Of a DNA stretch of 55,235 bases, positions 11,592 through 22,194 are shown one piece after another. The notes beneath the pieces were generated by a model. It ran no database searches. It saw only the letters and a program-made list of their open reading frames with translations, and was not told the origin of the DNA. Where the stretch lies: NCBI GenBank assembly GCA_945860535.1, contig CAMAQN010000001.1:1-55235 (forward strand), written 5' to 3'. Both the position numbers and the translations under genes were made by a program. The stretch is from Auritidibacter sp. Marseille-P8566 (GTDB lineage: Bacteria; Actinomycetota; Actinomycetes; Actinomycetales; Microbacteriaceae). The stretch's first letter is position 1. Every line of letters begins with the position of its first letter.

Positions 11592-11969
11592 TTGACCAAT
11601 TCAGCATCCATTAGAGGTGCTCGCGTTGGAGCTGGCCCAATGGGCGAGCAAGACCGTGGCCACAAAGTCGAGCGCATTGCCAGAGACTTCTTTTGTTCAA
11701 ACAATCACCACGCCAGCCAGTACTTTGCTGCAACGGTAAACCCAGAAGACGTTCCTAGTGAGATCGACTGCCCGCACTGTGGCCTTCCAGCCGGCATGGA
11801 TAAGGCAAACCCGCCACAGGTTGCAAAGATTGAGCCATACAAGACTCACTTGGCTTACGTAAAAGAGCGTCGCACTGACGAAGAAGCGGCTGAAATTCTT
11901 GACGAAGCCCTACAGGCTATTCGTGAGCGTCGTGAGCGCGCAGCAGCGGCTGCTAAAGCTCGCGGCTAA
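11592..11969 (+). CDS. RbpA-family RNA polymerase-binding protein (secG-linked paralog)
   Basis: Small zinc-ribbon protein of the RbpA family, predicted to bind RNA polymerase. N-terminal IRGARVGAGPMGE is the family's R-G-x-R core-binding tail. CSNNHH and CPHCG give four metal ligands, and the C-terminal part THLAYVKERRTDEE...ILDEALQAIRERR aligns by eye with the sigma-interacting helix of RbpA (compare SHFDMVLERRTRDELEELL in the gene at 51890-52249). It has 125 residues. The start is taken as TTG at 11592, one base after secG, because it gives the family start (M-x-x-x-A-S-I-R-G); an upstream in-frame codon lies inside secG. The Ala/Arg-rich tail overlaps the convergent pgl gene by 17 bp. Whether it regulates RNA polymerase as the canonical RbpA does is inference. 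Confidence 0.85.
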   Translation: MTNSASIRGARVGAGPMGEQDRGHKVERIARDFFCSNNHHASQYFAATVNPEDVPSEIDCPHCGLPAGMDKANPPQVAKIEPYKTHLAYVKERRTDEEAAEILDEALQAIRERRERAAAAAKARG

Positions 11970-12651
11970 TTTCCTCGTCAACATACCAACGAGTTAGTTC
12001 TAGTCCCTTGACCTTTGCGGCCGGTAAATCGCACGCCTCTTCCTGAATCGCACACTTAGCAACCGCAGCTTTCGCACTCCCGGATGCCAGGAAAATCACT
12101 GCTCTTGAGCGATTTAGAGCCTGGTAGCTAAAAGATAAGCGTTCGGCAGGAGGCTTTGGCGAGGCCTTTTCGGCAATGATCCAATTCTCTGCCTGCTGGT
12201 GCCCTGGGAAAAGCGATGCGATATGCCCATCAGGCCCCATGCCCAAAATCACGACATCAAACACTGGTGCAGAATCACTAAGTGGTCCAAATAGCGATTC
12301 AATCTTGGAGCTGAACTCACCGGCCGCCTTTTCTAGAGGCCTATCTGCTTCCGGGAATCTATGTAGCTTTGCCGCTGAAAGCTCTGGCCAAGCAACAATG
12401 CCCTGGTGTTCATTTCGGTCGGCATTTTCAAGCCCAACAAATCGCTCATCACCGAAGAAGAGTTCAACATTCGAGAGATCTAACCCTAGGGTCCTGAAAT
12501 CGCCGAGAATCTTGATTCCAAGGGTGCCGCCGGTTAGAACCAGTCTCGCCTTGCCGCGCAGGGCGATTGCCTGCTCTAGTAATCCAATGATGTCACTCGC
12601 TGCCGCAGCGGTTAGGGCCTGGTCTGAGGCAAACGACTCAACATCGATCAT
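11953..12651 (-). CDS. pgl: 6-phosphogluconolactonase
   Basis: Hydrolyses 6-phosphogluconolactone in the oxidative pentose-phosphate pathway; NagB/DevB-type fold. It has 232 residues. Family motifs are visible: LVLTGGTLGIKIL near 36-48 (phosphate-binding loop), FFGDERFV near 66 and ILGMGPDGHIASLFPGH near 145-160 with the catalytic His region. It is the last gene of the tkt-tal-pgi-zwf-opcA-pgl operon; its ATG overlaps the opcA stop by 4 bp. Its 3' end overlaps the RbpA-like gene running the opposite way by 17 bp, with no room for a separate terminator. Confidence 0.95.
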   Translation of the reverse strand: MIDVESFASDQALTAAAASDIIGLLEQAIALRGKARLVLTGGTLGIKILGDFRTLGLDLSNVELFFGDERFVGLENADRNEHQGIVAWPELSAAKLHRFPEADRPLEKAAGEFSSKIESLFGPLSDSAPVFDVVILGMGPDGHIASLFPGHQQAENWIIAEKASPKPPAERLSFSYQALNRSRAVIFLASGSAKAAVAKCAIQEEACDLPAAKVKGLELTRWYVDEEISREL

Positions 12652-13568
12652 CGACCATGGCCTTTGGTAAGCACCTCACCAAAGACTTCATCCTCACCAA
12701 GGAATCTCATGTCCTCAACAAGGCAGTCTTGGTTAGATCGACGGGGGAGTAATACAGATGAGTGCGGAGCACCGGTCTGGTCAATCTCCGCAACCTCGCC
12801 GTGACGAATAATCTCTAGCTGGCCATCGGTGAAGTGAATTCTTACGCCGGCGATTCCTTCAACATTCTCACCGTCAAGCTTGTGTTCGATCTTTACAGCA
12901 ACACCTAACCGAAGTTCGAGCCAGTTAGACAGAAGTTCAGCGCTAGGCGATAGATCAGATCCAATAACTTCAATAGCGCTCACCTTGCGATTTAGATGTT
13001 GATCAAATAGCGCTGCAATCTGAGCACGCCAGAGCGTTATGCGAGTCCAAGCCATATCTCCATCTCCTGGGCGATAGTGCTTTGCGAATTCCGCCAGGAA
13101 AGCCGGTGCATCGGCCTGCTCGGCCGAATCAACGATTCGACGGGTAGCTATCTTGCCGATTGCACTCTGCGATGGGTTTGGATCGCATGAGGATGGCCAC
13201 CAGGCCACAACCGGCGCATCTGGGAGCAGGAGTCCCATAACTAAGGATTCAGGGTTACTAGCGGCCGCACCATGCGCCTTGAGGATCACCACCTCTGAAG
13301 CACCGGCGTCACCGCCAACTCGAATCTCGGCATCAAGATAAGACGCAGCGCCGTGAGGCTCATCGTCATCCGCTAGCAAAATGATTCTCGAGGGGTGTAG
13401 GCGGCTTGCGCTGTTTGCGGCCTTCACAGCCTCTTCGATGTGTGCGAAATCAGTTTCAATCAGCAGCGTCAGCACGCGACCAAGCGCTACAACGCCGCCG
13501 GATTCCCTAAGATCCTGAAGCTTCTTGCCAATTTTGCTGGAAGTTGTGTTTGGCATATCGACGATCAT
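12648..13568 (-). CDS. opcA: Glucose-6-phosphate dehydrogenase assembly protein OpcA
   Basis: OpcA is required for full activity of glucose-6-phosphate dehydrogenase in actinobacteria and cyanobacteria; it probably acts as an allosteric or assembly partner of Zwf. It has 306 residues. Recognised by the blocks VLTLLIETDFAHIEEAVKAA, the central LLLPDAPVVAWWPS, and MAWTRITLWRAQIAALFDQ, and by position between zwf and pgl. Both junctions are 4-bp overlaps, so translation is coupled within the operon. A GGGGGAG motif lies on the opposite strand at 12743-12749. Confidence 0.94.
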   Translation of the reverse strand: MIVDMPNTTSSKIGKKLQDLRESGGVVALGRVLTLLIETDFAHIEEAVKAANSASRLHPSRIILLADDDEPHGAASYLDAEIRVGGDAGASEVVILKAHGAAASNPESLVMGLLLPDAPVVAWWPSSCDPNPSQSAIGKIATRRIVDSAEQADAPAFLAEFAKHYRPGDGDMAWTRITLWRAQIAALFDQHLNRKVSAIEVIGSDLSPSAELLSNWLELRLGVAVKIEHKLDGENVEGIAGVRIHFTDGQLEIIRHGEVAEIDQTGAPHSSVLLPRRSNQDCLVEDMRFLGEDEVFGEVLTKGHGR

Positions 13569-15085
13569 GGACGCCTCCAGCTTCTGCCATCGCGCTCAAG
13601 CATCGAATCTGAGGACTCTGGCCCCCAGCTGCCAGGGGCATACTGCTGAGGTTGCCCTGAAGCCTCCCAGTGAGAAACAATCGGATCGAGGATTTCCCAG
13701 CTCAATTCCACCTCGCGCTGGCGAGGGAAAAGTGGCGGTTCACCCAAAAGAACATCCAGAATCAGACGCTCGTAGGCTTCCGGGGAGTCCTCGGTAAAGG
13801 CGTGACCGTAACCGAAGTCCATCGTGACATCTCGAACCTGCATCGCAGGACCTGGAACCTTTGAGCCAAAGCGCATGGTGACACCCTCATCTGGCTGGAC
13901 GCGTATAACAAGCGCGTTTTCACCCAGTAGGGACATTTGATTCTGAGCAAAAAGCTGCTGACCTGCGCGCTTGAAGACGATAGCAATCTCAGTCACTCTT
14001 CTACCGAGTCGCTTGCCAGCACGTAAGTAGAACGGAGCACCTTGCCAACGCGGGTTATTGATGTCTAGACGCATGGCTGCATAGGTCTCGGTCACTGAAT
14101 CTGGATTAATACCTTCTTCACCTAAGAAACCAAGCACCTCACTACCGCCCTGCCAGCCACCGGCGTACTGACCGCGCGCTGTGTGCTGAGAAAGATCGGA
14201 GGGGATCTCAACCTCAGCCAGCACCTGCTCTTTTGCGGCGCGAAGATCGGCGGCGTCAAAAGTTTCTGGGCGCTCCATGGCGGTTAGCGCCAGAAGCTGA
14301 AGCAGGTGGTTCTGAATTACATCTCTTGCCGCACCGATGCCGTCGTAGTAACCGGCTCGGCCACCAATGCCGATGTCCTCGGCCATTGTGATCTGAACGT
14401 GATCGATGTATTTCGAGTTCCAAAGTGGCTCAAACATTTGATTGGCAAACCTAAGTGCCAGGATGTTTTGAACCGTCTCTTTTCCAAGGTAGTGGTCGAT
14501 TCGGAAGACTGAATCCTCAGGAAAGACTCTTTCAACAACGCTGTTTAGTTCTTTAGCAGTTTGCAGGTTTGATCCAAATGGCTTCTCAATCACAACCCTG
14601 CGGAACTGTCCGGTAACGGCTTGAGTAAGTCCGGCCGCCTCAAGTTGATTCACAACCAATGGGAAATCGCGCGGCGGAATTGAGAGGTAGAAGGCGTGAT
14701 TTCCAGCGGTTCCGCGTTCGCGGTCAAGCTCATCAACAGTCTCTCGAAGTTTCTTGAACGCATCAGGATCATCATGACGACCAGCGACAAAACGAATTCC
14801 CTTGCTCAGCTGCTGCCAAACGTCCTCGGACCATGTGGTTCTAGCGTTTGCCTTGACTGCTTCATAAACAGTTTGTTCGAAGTCTTCTTCGCTCCAGTCG
14901 CGACGAGCAAACCCAACCAGCGAAAAGGCCGGTGGTAAAAGACCGCGGTTCGCCAGGTCATAGATGGCAGGTAGGAGCTTCTTGCGCGAAAGATCACCGG
15001 TAACGCCAAACATTATCAAGCCGGAAGGTCCGGCTATCTTGTGCATGCGGCGATCAAAGGGATCGCGGAGTGGGTTTTGAATCAC
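13565..15085 (-). CDS. zwf: Glucose-6-phosphate 1-dehydrogenase
   Basis: Oxidises glucose 6-phosphate to 6-phosphogluconolactone and makes NADPH. It has 506 residues, normal. N-terminal Rossmann motif FGVTGDLSRKKLLPAIYDL (nucleotide binding) near 27-45; the active-site signature RIDHYLGKE near 195-204 holds the catalytic His and the substrate-binding Lys. Further conserved blocks are RAGKRL and the C-terminal AYERLILDVLLGEPPLFPR. Overlaps pgi upstream and opcA downstream by 4 bp each. Confidence 0.98.
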   Translation of the reverse strand: MIQNPLRDPFDRRMHKIAGPSGLIMFGVTGDLSRKKLLPAIYDLANRGLLPPAFSLVGFARRDWSEEDFEQTVYEAVKANARTTWSEDVWQQLSKGIRFVAGRHDDPDAFKKLRETVDELDRERGTAGNHAFYLSIPPRDFPLVVNQLEAAGLTQAVTGQFRRVVIEKPFGSNLQTAKELNSVVERVFPEDSVFRIDHYLGKETVQNILALRFANQMFEPLWNSKYIDHVQITMAEDIGIGGRAGYYDGIGAARDVIQNHLLQLLALTAMERPETFDAADLRAAKEQVLAEVEIPSDLSQHTARGQYAGGWQGGSEVLGFLGEEGINPDSVTETYAAMRLDINNPRWQGAPFYLRAGKRLGRRVTEIAIVFKRAGQQLFAQNQMSLLGENALVIRVQPDEGVTMRFGSKVPGPAMQVRDVTMDFGYGHAFTEDSPEAYERLILDVLLGEPPLFPRQREVELSWEILDPIVSHWEASGQPQQYAPGSWGPESSDSMLERDGRSWRRP

Positions 15086-16659
15086 GAAGCGATTACCTTC
15101 TTTAGCCTGTCAAGATCCGCCAGGGGATTGCTCACGCGAAGAGTCAAGACCGGAAGGCCATTGTCCTTCAGGACGTTTGCATCGCCGGCAGCCTGGGCCT
15201 GAATCAAACCTCCGAAGCTAAATGGGCGACCTTCGATCGCGAGATCGGTTTCGAAGTCTGAGGTTAGCTGCAGGAAGACACCTTGCTTTGGGCCACCCTT
15301 GTGGTACTGACCGGTCGAGTGCAAAAACCTTGGGCCCCAACCAAAGGTAACTGGTCTTCCAGTTCGTTTTGCAAGTGCATCCCTCAGGGTTTCCAACTGT
15401 GGATATGCCATGCGATTCAGATAGGCGTGCACCGAGATGTAGCTCGCATCATCCACGAGATCTAAAAGCTGTTCAACCGCAGAATCCAAAGTGGAGCCTG
15501 ATAGCTCAAAGCCATAGCTTTTAACCGCAATGTCACCGTCAACAAAGTCAACCTCGGTCGAAGAAGCGGGGGAGTCAAGCAGTGCCCTGGCAGCAATCTT
15601 TGCGCTTTCGACATTTGGCTGATCAAAAGGATTGATTCCCTGCAGGTATCCGGCGATTACGGTCGCATACTCCCAAAGTAGGAACAATTCGCCAAGGCTT
15701 CCAGTAAAAGCTGCGTCGGTATTGCCAACAGCTTCAGTGCCAAAGCGAATCAGCAGAGTGTCGGCTGGCAGGTTTGAGATTTCAGGAGCCGCTGCTGAAA
15801 CGACAACCGGAAGGATGCCCTTATCTTCCTTGCCAGAAGATTCTGCGACTAACTGTTCAACCCAGTCACCAAAGCCATTTAGACCATCGCACTCAATCAA
15901 GAACTTGTCCTTGAGGCCAGAGCCATTTACTGAGCGGCCCAGTAGCGCACCTAGCCACAGACCAGGGTTATCGCTCGAATCAGAACCGAGTAGGGCTGAA
16001 GCTGAAATTGCAGAGCTTAGAAGTTCGGTCACATCGGCTCCGGCAAGCCCAGAAGGCACAAGACCAAACGCAGTCAACGCGCTGTAGCGACCTCCAACAT
16101 TCGGGTCGGCATTGAAAACGCGATAACCGGCCGCACGACTTGCTACATCTAGCGGAGAGCCGGGATCGGTAACAATGACAATGCGTTCGGTAGGGTCGAT
16201 TCCCGCTGCCTTAAAGGCAGACTCGAAAGCACGCTTCTGCGAGTCGGTCTCAACGGTGGATCCAGACTTTGAAGAGACCACAACAGCAGTTCTCTCGAGG
16301 TGAATCAAAGCGGAAGCGACCTGATCAGGAGCGGTTGCATCTAAGACCACAAGTTCTACCTTGGCGTTCTTGGTGATTACCTCGGGGGCTAGTGAAGACC
16401 CGCCCATCCCGCACAGCACAAAGCGGTTGACACCCTTGGCAGCAAATTCATCGCGCAAGGTAAAAATGTCTGGGAGAAGTGCCTGCGAGTCACGAGCACT
16501 TGTAATCCAACCCAATCGAATTGAAGCCTCGGCTTGCGCAGCTGCACCCCAAAGCGAGTCATCTTTCGAAGCGATGCGCGATGCGACTGAAGCTGAGATC
16601 AGTTTTTGGACCTCTAGCTCAAGCGCTAACTGATTGCTTGCAGAGAGGGTTACCTTCAC
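15082..16659 (-). CDS. pgi: Glucose-6-phosphate isomerase (SIS-domain, actinobacterial type)
   Basis: Interconverts glucose 6-phosphate and fructose 6-phosphate. It has 525 residues. The SIS fold is recognisable: [13 protein letters not shown] near 112-124, [11 protein letters not shown] near 160 (phosphate-binding Ser/Thr loop), and [21 protein letters not shown] near 193-212. In some actinobacteria pgi is fused to transaldolase; here tal and pgi are separate frames overlapping by 4 bp. It links glycolysis to the pentose-phosphate operon in which it sits. A GGGGGAG motif lies on the opposite strand at 15568-15574. Confidence 0.95.
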   Translation of the reverse strand: MKVTLSASNQLALELEVQKLISASVASRIASKDDSLWGAAAQAEASIRLGWITSARDSQALLPDIFTLRDEFAAKGVNRFVLCGMGGSSLAPEVITKNAKVELVVLDATAPDQVASALIHLERTAVVVSSKSGSTVETDSQKRAFESAFKAAGIDPTERIVIVTDPGSPLDVASRAAGYRVFNADPNVGGRYSALTAFGLVPSGLAGADVTELLSSAISASALLGSDSSDNPGLWLGALLGRSVNGSGLKDKFLIECDGLNGFGDWVEQLVAESSGKEDKGILPVVVSAAAPEISNLPADTLLIRFGTEAVGNTDAAFTGSLGELFLLWEYATVIAGYLQGINPFDQPNVESAKIAARALLDSPASSTEVDFVDGDIAVKSYGFELSGSTLDSAVEQLLDLVDDASYISVHAYLNRMAYPQLETLRDALAKRTGRPVTFGWGPRFLHSTGQYHKGGPKQGVFLQLTSDFETDLAIEGRPFSFGGLIQAQAAGDANVLKDNGLPVLTLRVSNPLADLDRLKKVIAS

Positions 16660-17750
16660 TTAGAAGTCTCCAAGGCCTGCGCGACTGACTCAACCAGCTC
16701 GTTCCAGGAGACGATGAACTTGTCAACGCCTTCCTCTTCCAGCAGGTTGGTTACAGCAACTATGTCCACGCCAGCAATCGCCAATTCAGCCATGAACTCA
16801 TGAGCTGCAGGGATTAGCGAGGTGATGGAATCCTGCGGCACAACGCCGTGGTCAAAGGTTGCCATCATGGTCTTTTCCGGCATGGTGTTTACCAGGTTCT
16901 TGGCGATCAGCTCAGTCACATAAAGGGTGTCTGGAAGAGCCGGGTCCTTGACTCCGGTGGATGCCATAAGCGGACGCTGGTAGCGAGCACCGCTAGCCTC
17001 AAGCGCTTTCCACTCAACACTTGCGGTGCGCTCTAAGAACGCAGCATATGCCAGGCGAGCATTAGCCAAAGCGGCCTTGCTCTTGAGCTCAGGCTTTCCA
17101 AGCGCGACCAAGCGCTTGTCTACCTCGGTGTCAACACGTGAGACAAAGAATGATGCGACCGAGTGAATTTTGCTTAGGTCTTTGCCATTGTTTTTTGCCT
17201 GGCGAAGCCCCTCAAAGTAAGCATCCATAACTTCGTGGTAGCGCTCTACCGAGAAGATCAAGGTCACATTTACGCTAATTCCAGCCGCAGTCACAGCGGT
17301 GATGGCGGGCAATCCGGCCTTGGTCGCAGGAATCTTGATCATCACGTTCTCGCGGTTTACCAGCTGGTAGAGATCCAGTGCCTGGGAAATGGTTGCATCG
17401 GTGTCAAAAGCTAGTCCCGGTTCAACCTCGATAGAAACTCTGCCGTCAACGCCATTTGAACTGTTGTAAATGCCGCGGAAGAGATCGCAAGCTGCTGCCA
17501 CGTCAGTTGAGGTTATATTCACAATTGCCTGCAGGGCATCGTGATCAAGAGCTGCTTCCTCAGCCAGAGCCTTGGAGTAGAAAGGGTCCTTCAGGGCAGC
17601 GGCAAAAATGCTTGGGTTGGTTGTTACACCGCGGACGCTGTAGTTATCGATTAGGTGCTTTAGGTTTCCCGATTCGATTCGCTCACGGGAGAGGTCATCC
17701 AGCCAGATTGAAACGCCGTTGGCGGTTGCAGTAGCAAGTGGGTTAGTCAT
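16656..17750 (-). CDS. tal: Transaldolase
   Basis: Moves a dihydroxyacetone unit between sugar phosphates in the non-oxidative pentose-phosphate pathway. It has 364 residues, the size of the actinobacterial/cyanobacterial (type 3) enzymes. [10 protein letters not shown] and [12 protein letters not shown] near the N-terminus, the Schiff-base Lys in [15 protein letters not shown] near 135-147, [12 protein letters not shown] near 157-168 and [15 protein letters not shown] near 190 are all conserved. tkt lies 8 bp upstream and pgi overlaps downstream by 4 bp. Confidence 0.97.
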   Translation of the reverse strand: MTNPLATATANGVSIWLDDLSRERIESGNLKHLIDNYSVRGVTTNPSIFAAALKDPFYSKALAEEAALDHDALQAIVNITSTDVAAACDLFRGIYNSSNGVDGRVSIEVEPGLAFDTDATISQALDLYQLVNRENVMIKIPATKAGLPAITAVTAAGISVNVTLIFSVERYHEVMDAYFEGLRQAKNNGKDLSKIHSVASFFVSRVDTEVDKRLVALGKPELKSKAALANARLAYAAFLERTASVEWKALEASGARYQRPLMASTGVKDPALPDTLYVTELIAKNLVNTMPEKTMMATFDHGVVPQDSITSLIPAAHEFMAELAIAGVDIVAVTNLLEEEGVDKFIVSWNELVESVAQALETSK

Positions 17751-17758
17751 CTTGGCTC

Positions 17759-19816
17759 CTAGCGTGCTTTCTGTGCAGCCGCAACGACTGCCTCGGTGGT
17801 AATTCCAAATTCGCGGTAGAGCGTTGCGTAGTCCGCTGACGCTCCGTAGTGGTCGATTCCAATGCTTACGCCCGCATCACCGACGTACTTTCTCCAGCCC
17901 ATGGTCAGACCAGCTTCGATTGATACTCGAGCCTTGACCGAGATAGGAAGCACGCTCTCGCGATATTCGGCCGTCTGCTCTTCGAACCACTCCAAGCAAG
18001 GTGCGGATACCACTCGGGTGCTGATACCCTGTGCCTCGAGCTCGGTGCGAGCCGCAACGGCAAACTGCACCTCACTACCGGTAGCAATCAAAATCACTTC
18101 TGGCTTGGCACCTGATGCCTCTTGCAGGATGTAAGCGCCCTTGGCAACCTGGCTTGCGCCAGCACTTGCTTCGCGCTCAAACACCGGAAGGTTTTGACGG
18201 GTCAGGATGATTCCGGCAGGAGCATTCTTGCGCTTCAGGATCTCCAACCACGCATACGAGGTTTCGTTGGCATCAGCTGGGCGAACCACGGCCAGGTTTG
18301 GAATTGCGCGCAGCGCTGTCAGGTGCTCGATTGGCTGGTGGGTTGGGCCATCTTCACCCAAAGCCACCGAGTCGTGAGTCCAAACGTAGGTCGCTGGAAC
18401 GCCCATAAGTGCTGCCAAACGAACCGCTGGACGCATGTAGTCGGAGAACACCAAGAAAGTGCCACCGAAGACTCTGGTGTGACCAGAAAGCGTAATTCCA
18501 TTCAGAATTGCACCCATGGCGTGCTCACGAACACCAAAGTGCAGGATTCGACCTGCTTTGGTAGGGGTCCAGTGAGCAACCTGCCACTTAGCTGGCACAA
18601 ATGAGCCGCCGCCTTCGATAGTGGTGTTGTTGGATTCGGCCAGATCCGCCGAGCCACCCCACAGTTCAGGCATAACAGCTGCAATGGCATTAATTACCTT
18701 GCCGCTTGCGGCACGAGTTGCAATCTCGGTGCCAGCCTCAAACACAGGCAGTGCGGCCTCAAGTCCAGCCGGCAATTCCCCGGAAACTAAACGCTCTAGC
18801 AGAGCGGCCTTCTCAGGGTTCTGGTTCTTCCAGCTGGAGAATTTCTGCTCCCACTCGCTTCTGACAACCGCTGAGCGGGTGAACAAAGCGCGAGTGTGCG
18901 AGATAACTTCTTCCGAAACCTCAAAATTCTTTGCAGGATCAAAGCCAAGTGCCTGCTTCAAACCAGCAAGCTCCTCGCCGCCAAGCTTTGAACCGTGAAT
19001 CTTGCCGGTGTTCTGCTTGCTAGGGGAGGGCCAGCCGATGATGGTGCGAAGGGTGATCAAAGTTGGCTGATCAGTATTGGCTTTCGCGTCCTGAATGGCC
19101 TGGTAAAGGGCCGCAACGTCTTCGTGATAGATGCCGTTTTTACGCCAGTCAACCTCAATGGTCTGCCAGCCATAGGCGCGGTAACGAGCTGCGACATCCT
19201 CGGTGAACGAGATGTCGGTGTCATCTTCGATTGAGATCTGGTTTGCGTCATAAATCACAACTAGGTTGCCAAGCCCGAGGTGCCCGGCAATAGATGCCGA
19301 CTCAGCGGAAACGCCCTCTTGAACATCGCCATCGCCCGCGATGACGTAAACATGGTGATCAAACACCGACTCGCCGACTTTGGCATTTGGATCCATAAGC
19401 TCGCGCTCAAAACGAGCCGACATTGCAAAGCCGGTTGCCGAGGCTAGTCCCTGACCCAGTGGGCCAGTTGTGATTTCGACTCCATCGGTGTGGCCAAATT
19501 CGGGGTGACCAGGGGTCTTGGAGCCCCAGGTCCTAAGGGATTTAATGTCATCCAGCTCTAAGCCAAATCCACCCAGGTAAAGCTGGTTGTAGATAGTTAG
19601 TGAGGAGTGACCAGCCGAGAGGATAAATCGGTCGCGACCGATCCAGCGGTCATCCTTTGGGTCGTGGCGCATTACCTTCTGAAACAAAAGGTAAGCCGCA
19701 GGGGCAAGTGAAATGGCAGTGCCAGGGTGGCCATTGCCTACCTTCTCCACTGCGTCCGCAGCCAAAACTTTGGCGGTTTTTACCGCCAGGTCGTCAATCT
19801 CGTTCCATTCGAACAT
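17759..19816 (-). CDS. tkt: Transketolase
   Basis: Thiamine-diphosphate enzyme transferring two-carbon ketol units; first gene of the six-gene pentose-phosphate operon. It has 685 residues, standard. Conserved elements: [20 protein letters not shown] near 26-45, the thiamine-diphosphate and Mg motif [21 protein letters not shown] ending with the Asn of YDANQIS near 155-190, the [17 protein letters not shown] loop near 265, and the catalytic His/Glu region [14 protein letters not shown] near 420. The ATG at 19816 is the first strong start; 121 bp separate it from the divergent ctaB. No clear -10/-35 pair could be fixed on this strand. Confidence 0.98.
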   Translation of the reverse strand: MFEWNEIDDLAVKTAKVLAADAVEKVGNGHPGTAISLAPAAYLLFQKVMRHDPKDDRWIGRDRFILSAGHSSLTIYNQLYLGGFGLELDDIKSLRTWGSKTPGHPEFGHTDGVEITTGPLGQGLASATGFAMSARFERELMDPNAKVGESVFDHHVYVIAGDGDVQEGVSAESASIAGHLGLGNLVVIYDANQISIEDDTDISFTEDVAARYRAYGWQTIEVDWRKNGIYHEDVAALYQAIQDAKANTDQPTLITLRTIIGWPSPSKQNTGKIHGSKLGGEELAGLKQALGFDPAKNFEVSEEVISHTRALFTRSAVVRSEWEQKFSSWKNQNPEKAALLERLVSGELPAGLEAALPVFEAGTEIATRAASGKVINAIAAVMPELWGGSADLAESNNTTIEGGGSFVPAKWQVAHWTPTKAGRILHFGVREHAMGAILNGITLSGHTRVFGGTFLVFSDYMRPAVRLAALMGVPATYVWTHDSVALGEDGPTHQPIEHLTALRAIPNLAVVRPADANETSYAWLEILKRKNAPAGIILTRQNLPVFEREASAGASQVAKGAYILQEASGAKPEVILIATGSEVQFAVAARTELEAQGISTRVVSAPCLEWFEEQTAEYRESVLPISVKARVSIEAGLTMGWRKYVGDAGVSIGIDHYGASADYATLYREFGITTEAVVAAAQKAR

Positions 19817-19899
19817 CTAATGAGCCCAATTCTTCAGATTTTTTCAAGGGATTGCCGTGGCGACGGTGCCTACGCGAATGGCACAACTCTACAACGAAT

Positions 19900-19937
19900 T
19901 GGGGTTTTGACCCGTCCCGATTAGACTAATTCTCGAA
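19900..19937 (+). promoter_or_regulatory. Candidate promoter of ctaB
   Basis: TTGGGG near 19899-19904 and TAGACT at 19922-19927 are 17 bp apart, and the ctaB ATG follows ten bases after the -10. The transcript would have a leader of only a few bases. No ribosome binding site is visible. The rest of the 121-bp tkt/ctaB interval shows no other clear signal. Confidence 0.4.
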
Positions 19938-20855
19938 ATGACTCCCGACACTAAAAGCCCTGCTAAATCGCGCTTTCTAGCGAAGCTGAAGGCGTACTTT
20001 GCCCTAACAAAGCCTCGAGTCATTGAGCTACTACTAATTGCCACCGTTCCAGCGATGATTCTTGCCGCACAAGGCATGCCGTCAATCTGGCTGATTCTTG
20101 CGACTTTGTTTGGCGGAGCGCTCTCGGCTGGCAGCGCGAATGCCTTTAACTGCTACATCGATGCCGACATCGACAAGCTGATGGGTAGAACCAAGAATCG
20201 TCCGCTGGTAACCGGCGAGCTCACGCAGCGCGAAGCCTTGGTGTTTGCCTGGGTTATTGGTGTGCTCAGCGTCTTGTGGTTTGGTTTCTTGATCAACTGG
20301 CTAAGCGCAGCCTTGTCACTGGCCGCAATTTTGTTTTACGTTTTTGTCTACACCCTTGGTCTCAAGCGCCGAACTCCGCAGAACATCGTCTGGGGTGGGG
20401 CGGCAGGTGCGATGCCGGCCCTTATCGGCTGGGCGGCTGTCACCAATGAGGTCTCTGCGGCTGCCTGGGTATTGTTCCTGATTGTTTTCCTGTGGACCCC
20501 TCCGCACTACTGGCCGCTGTCGATGAAATACCTGGAGGATTACCGCGATGCTGGTGTCCCGATGCTTCCCGTGGTGGCTAAAAACGAGGTGGTCGGCAGG
20601 CAAATCATTTTGTACGCCTGGGCCTACTTCGCATCCACGCTGCTGCTAATTCCAGTTGCACCAATGGGTTGGATTTACACGGTTGTGGCAGTGGTTACCG
20701 GATTGTGGTTCAGCTATGAGTCAAACCGGCTCTATAACGAAGCTAAGAGTGGAATCCCAAAGAATCCGATGAAGCTTTTCCACCTTTCGATCACTCACCT
20801 GACGCTTTTGTTCTTGGCAGTTGCGATCGATCCGCTTTTGTACTTCAGCCTTTAA
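19938..20855 (+). CDS. ctaB: Protoheme IX farnesyltransferase (heme O synthase)
   Basis: Integral membrane prenyltransferase (UbiA superfamily) that adds a farnesyl group to heme b, giving heme O for aa3-type cytochrome oxidase. It has 305 residues with about nine hydrophobic segments. Family motifs: [12 protein letters not shown] near 21-32, the Asp-rich [20 protein letters not shown] near 72-91 (Mg-diphosphate binding), and [13 protein letters not shown] near 188-200. Stands opposite to tkt, as in other actinobacteria. Its 3' end overlaps the convergent photolyase gene by 11 bp. ctaA, the next enzyme, is encoded 1.3 kb away on the other strand. Confidence 0.97.
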   Translation: MTPDTKSPAKSRFLAKLKAYFALTKPRVIELLLIATVPAMILAAQGMPSIWLILATLFGGALSAGSANAFNCYIDADIDKLMGRTKNRPLVTGELTQREALVFAWVIGVLSVLWFGFLINWLSAALSLAAILFYVFVYTLGLKRRTPQNIVWGGAAGAMPALIGWAAVTNEVSAAAWVLFLIVFLWTPPHYWPLSMKYLEDYRDAGVPMLPVVAKNEVVGRQIILYAWAYFASTLLLIPVAPMGWIYTVVAVVTGLWFSYESNRLYNEAKSGIPKNPMKLFHLSITHLTLLFLAVAIDPLLYFSL

Positions 20856-22194
20856 TCTCTTCCAGTCGAGCGAGCGCTTCATCTCGCTCCACGAAATGGT
20901 CAAGAATTGGCGCTGGATAGCCATTTTGCAAGCCATCGATCAGTTTCCAAGGCTCATGTACCTCGGCACCTGGGATGTGGCGCAGCTCGGGTATGAACTT
21001 GCGAACATAGTCACCGTTTGGATCGAACTTATAACCCTGCAGGGTTGGGTTGAATACTCGGTAGTAGGGACTGGCATCGGTGCCACAGCCAGCAGTCCAC
21101 TGCCAGCCATGAGAATTTGACGCCGGATCAAAATCGGTTAGCAACTTCTCAAACCAGCGAGCGCCGACCTGCCATTCGATGTGTAGGTCCTTGACCAAAA
21201 AACTCGCAACAATCATTCGAGCGCGATTGTGCATCCAACCTGTCGTCAATAGCTGTCTCATCGCGGCATCAACAATCGGATAGCCGGTGTTCCCACTTCT
21301 CCAGGCCTCGAGATTTGGATTATCGACTTCTGAGTCGTAGCGAAGCTTTTCAAATCTGGGTTCGTAGTAGCCGTCATAGGTGTGCGGGTTGTGGAACAGC
21401 ACATCCGCATAGAACTCGCGCCAGGCTAGCTCTTTGCGAAACACTTCTTCACCGGGAGAATCACCCATCTCTGCCAGCAGGGTTCGAGGGTGAATCTCTC
21501 CGTGGGCAAGTGCGTGGCTCAGGTGAGAAGTTCCCGATAGATCGGTGCGGTTTCGATTCTCTGAGTAGTCGCTCAATGCACGTTTTCTGAACTTATGCCA
21601 GGTTTCTAAAGCAAAACTCTCAGATGCCTTGATAGGCATCTTGCAGTCAGGGGAGTACTTAGGTAGTTCGCCACTACCAGGTACCCACTCAACAAGGCTT
21701 GTATCCAGCTGAAAGGGGCGCTGTCCTAAATGCCCCAACCAACGCTTATAGAAAGGCGTATAGACCCTCAGCGGGGTTTGATCGTCTTTTCTCACAGTGC
21801 CTGGCTCAACCGCATAATTTGAACCAACTAACTGCAAGGAGACGCCGTGGGCGTAAAGCTGCTCTGCCACTTCTGACTGCTCCAACATCCCATGGGTGTC
21901 AAAGCTGCGAGTTGCGAAAACCACATTGGCCCCAAGTGTTTGGGCAAGATCCAACAGGTACTTACCGGTCTCACCGCTAGATAGCTGCAATCCCTTTGGC
22001 AGCGATTGGGAGAGTGATGAGACTGAGGTAATAAGGGAGTTGCGGCGGATGGGGGAGAGCTCTTCAAAGCCTCTGCCGAAGATGAAGGCTGCGGCCACTT
22101 GGGAGTTTTCGCTGCTCGCTCGCTCTACCGCAGCAATCAGCGCTTGATTGTCTTGGACTCTAAGGTCCCTGCGAAACCAAAAGATTACTGTCAT
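20845..22194 (-). CDS. phrB: Deoxyribodipyrimidine photolyase (cryptochrome/photolyase family)
   Basis: FAD enzyme that repairs UV-induced pyrimidine dimers with light. It has 449 residues. The N-terminal antenna domain starts [20 protein letters not shown]. The FAD domain shows the conserved [13 protein letters not shown] near 275-287, [34 protein letters not shown] near 325-358 and the C-terminal signature [26 protein letters not shown] near 380-405. Its ATG overlaps the ctaA stop by 4 bp, so it is probably read through from ctaA; this pairing of a photolyase with a heme A gene looks like gene-order chance under compaction. A cryptochrome role cannot be excluded, but the motifs fit a class I CPD photolyase. 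Confidence 0.95.
   Translation of the reverse strand: MTVIFWFRRDLRVQDNQALIAAVERASSENSQVAAAFIFGRGFEELSPIRRNSLITSVSSLSQSLPKGLQLSSGETGKYLLDLAQTLGANVVFATRSFDTHGMLEQSEVAEQLYAHGVSLQLVGSNYAVEPGTVRKDDQTPLRVYTPFYKRWLGHLGQRPFQLDTSLVEWVPGSGELPKYSPDCKMPIKASESFALETWHKFRKRALSDYSENRNRTDLSGTSHLSHALAHGEIHPRTLLAEMGDSPGEEVFRKELAWREFYADVLFHNPHTYDGYYEPRFEKLRYDSEVDNPNLEAWRSGNTGYPIVDAAMRQLLTTGWMHNRARMIVASFLVKDLHIEWQVGARWFEKLLTDFDPASNSHGWQWTAGCGTDASPYYRVFNPTLQGYKFDPNGDYVRKFIPELRHIPGAEVHEPWKLIDGLQNGYPAPILDHFVERDEALARLEEIKG

Noticed and set aside
16656-16659. Tal-Pgi fusion as in some actinobacteria
   Set aside because: The two genes are in different frames with a 4-bp stop/start overlap; they are separate proteins.
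20868-20889. Hairpin GAGCGAG/CTCGCTC after ctaB as a third embedded terminator
   Set aside because: Perfect 7-bp stem, but no T-tract in either direction, and it encodes an ordinary charged helix of the photolyase.
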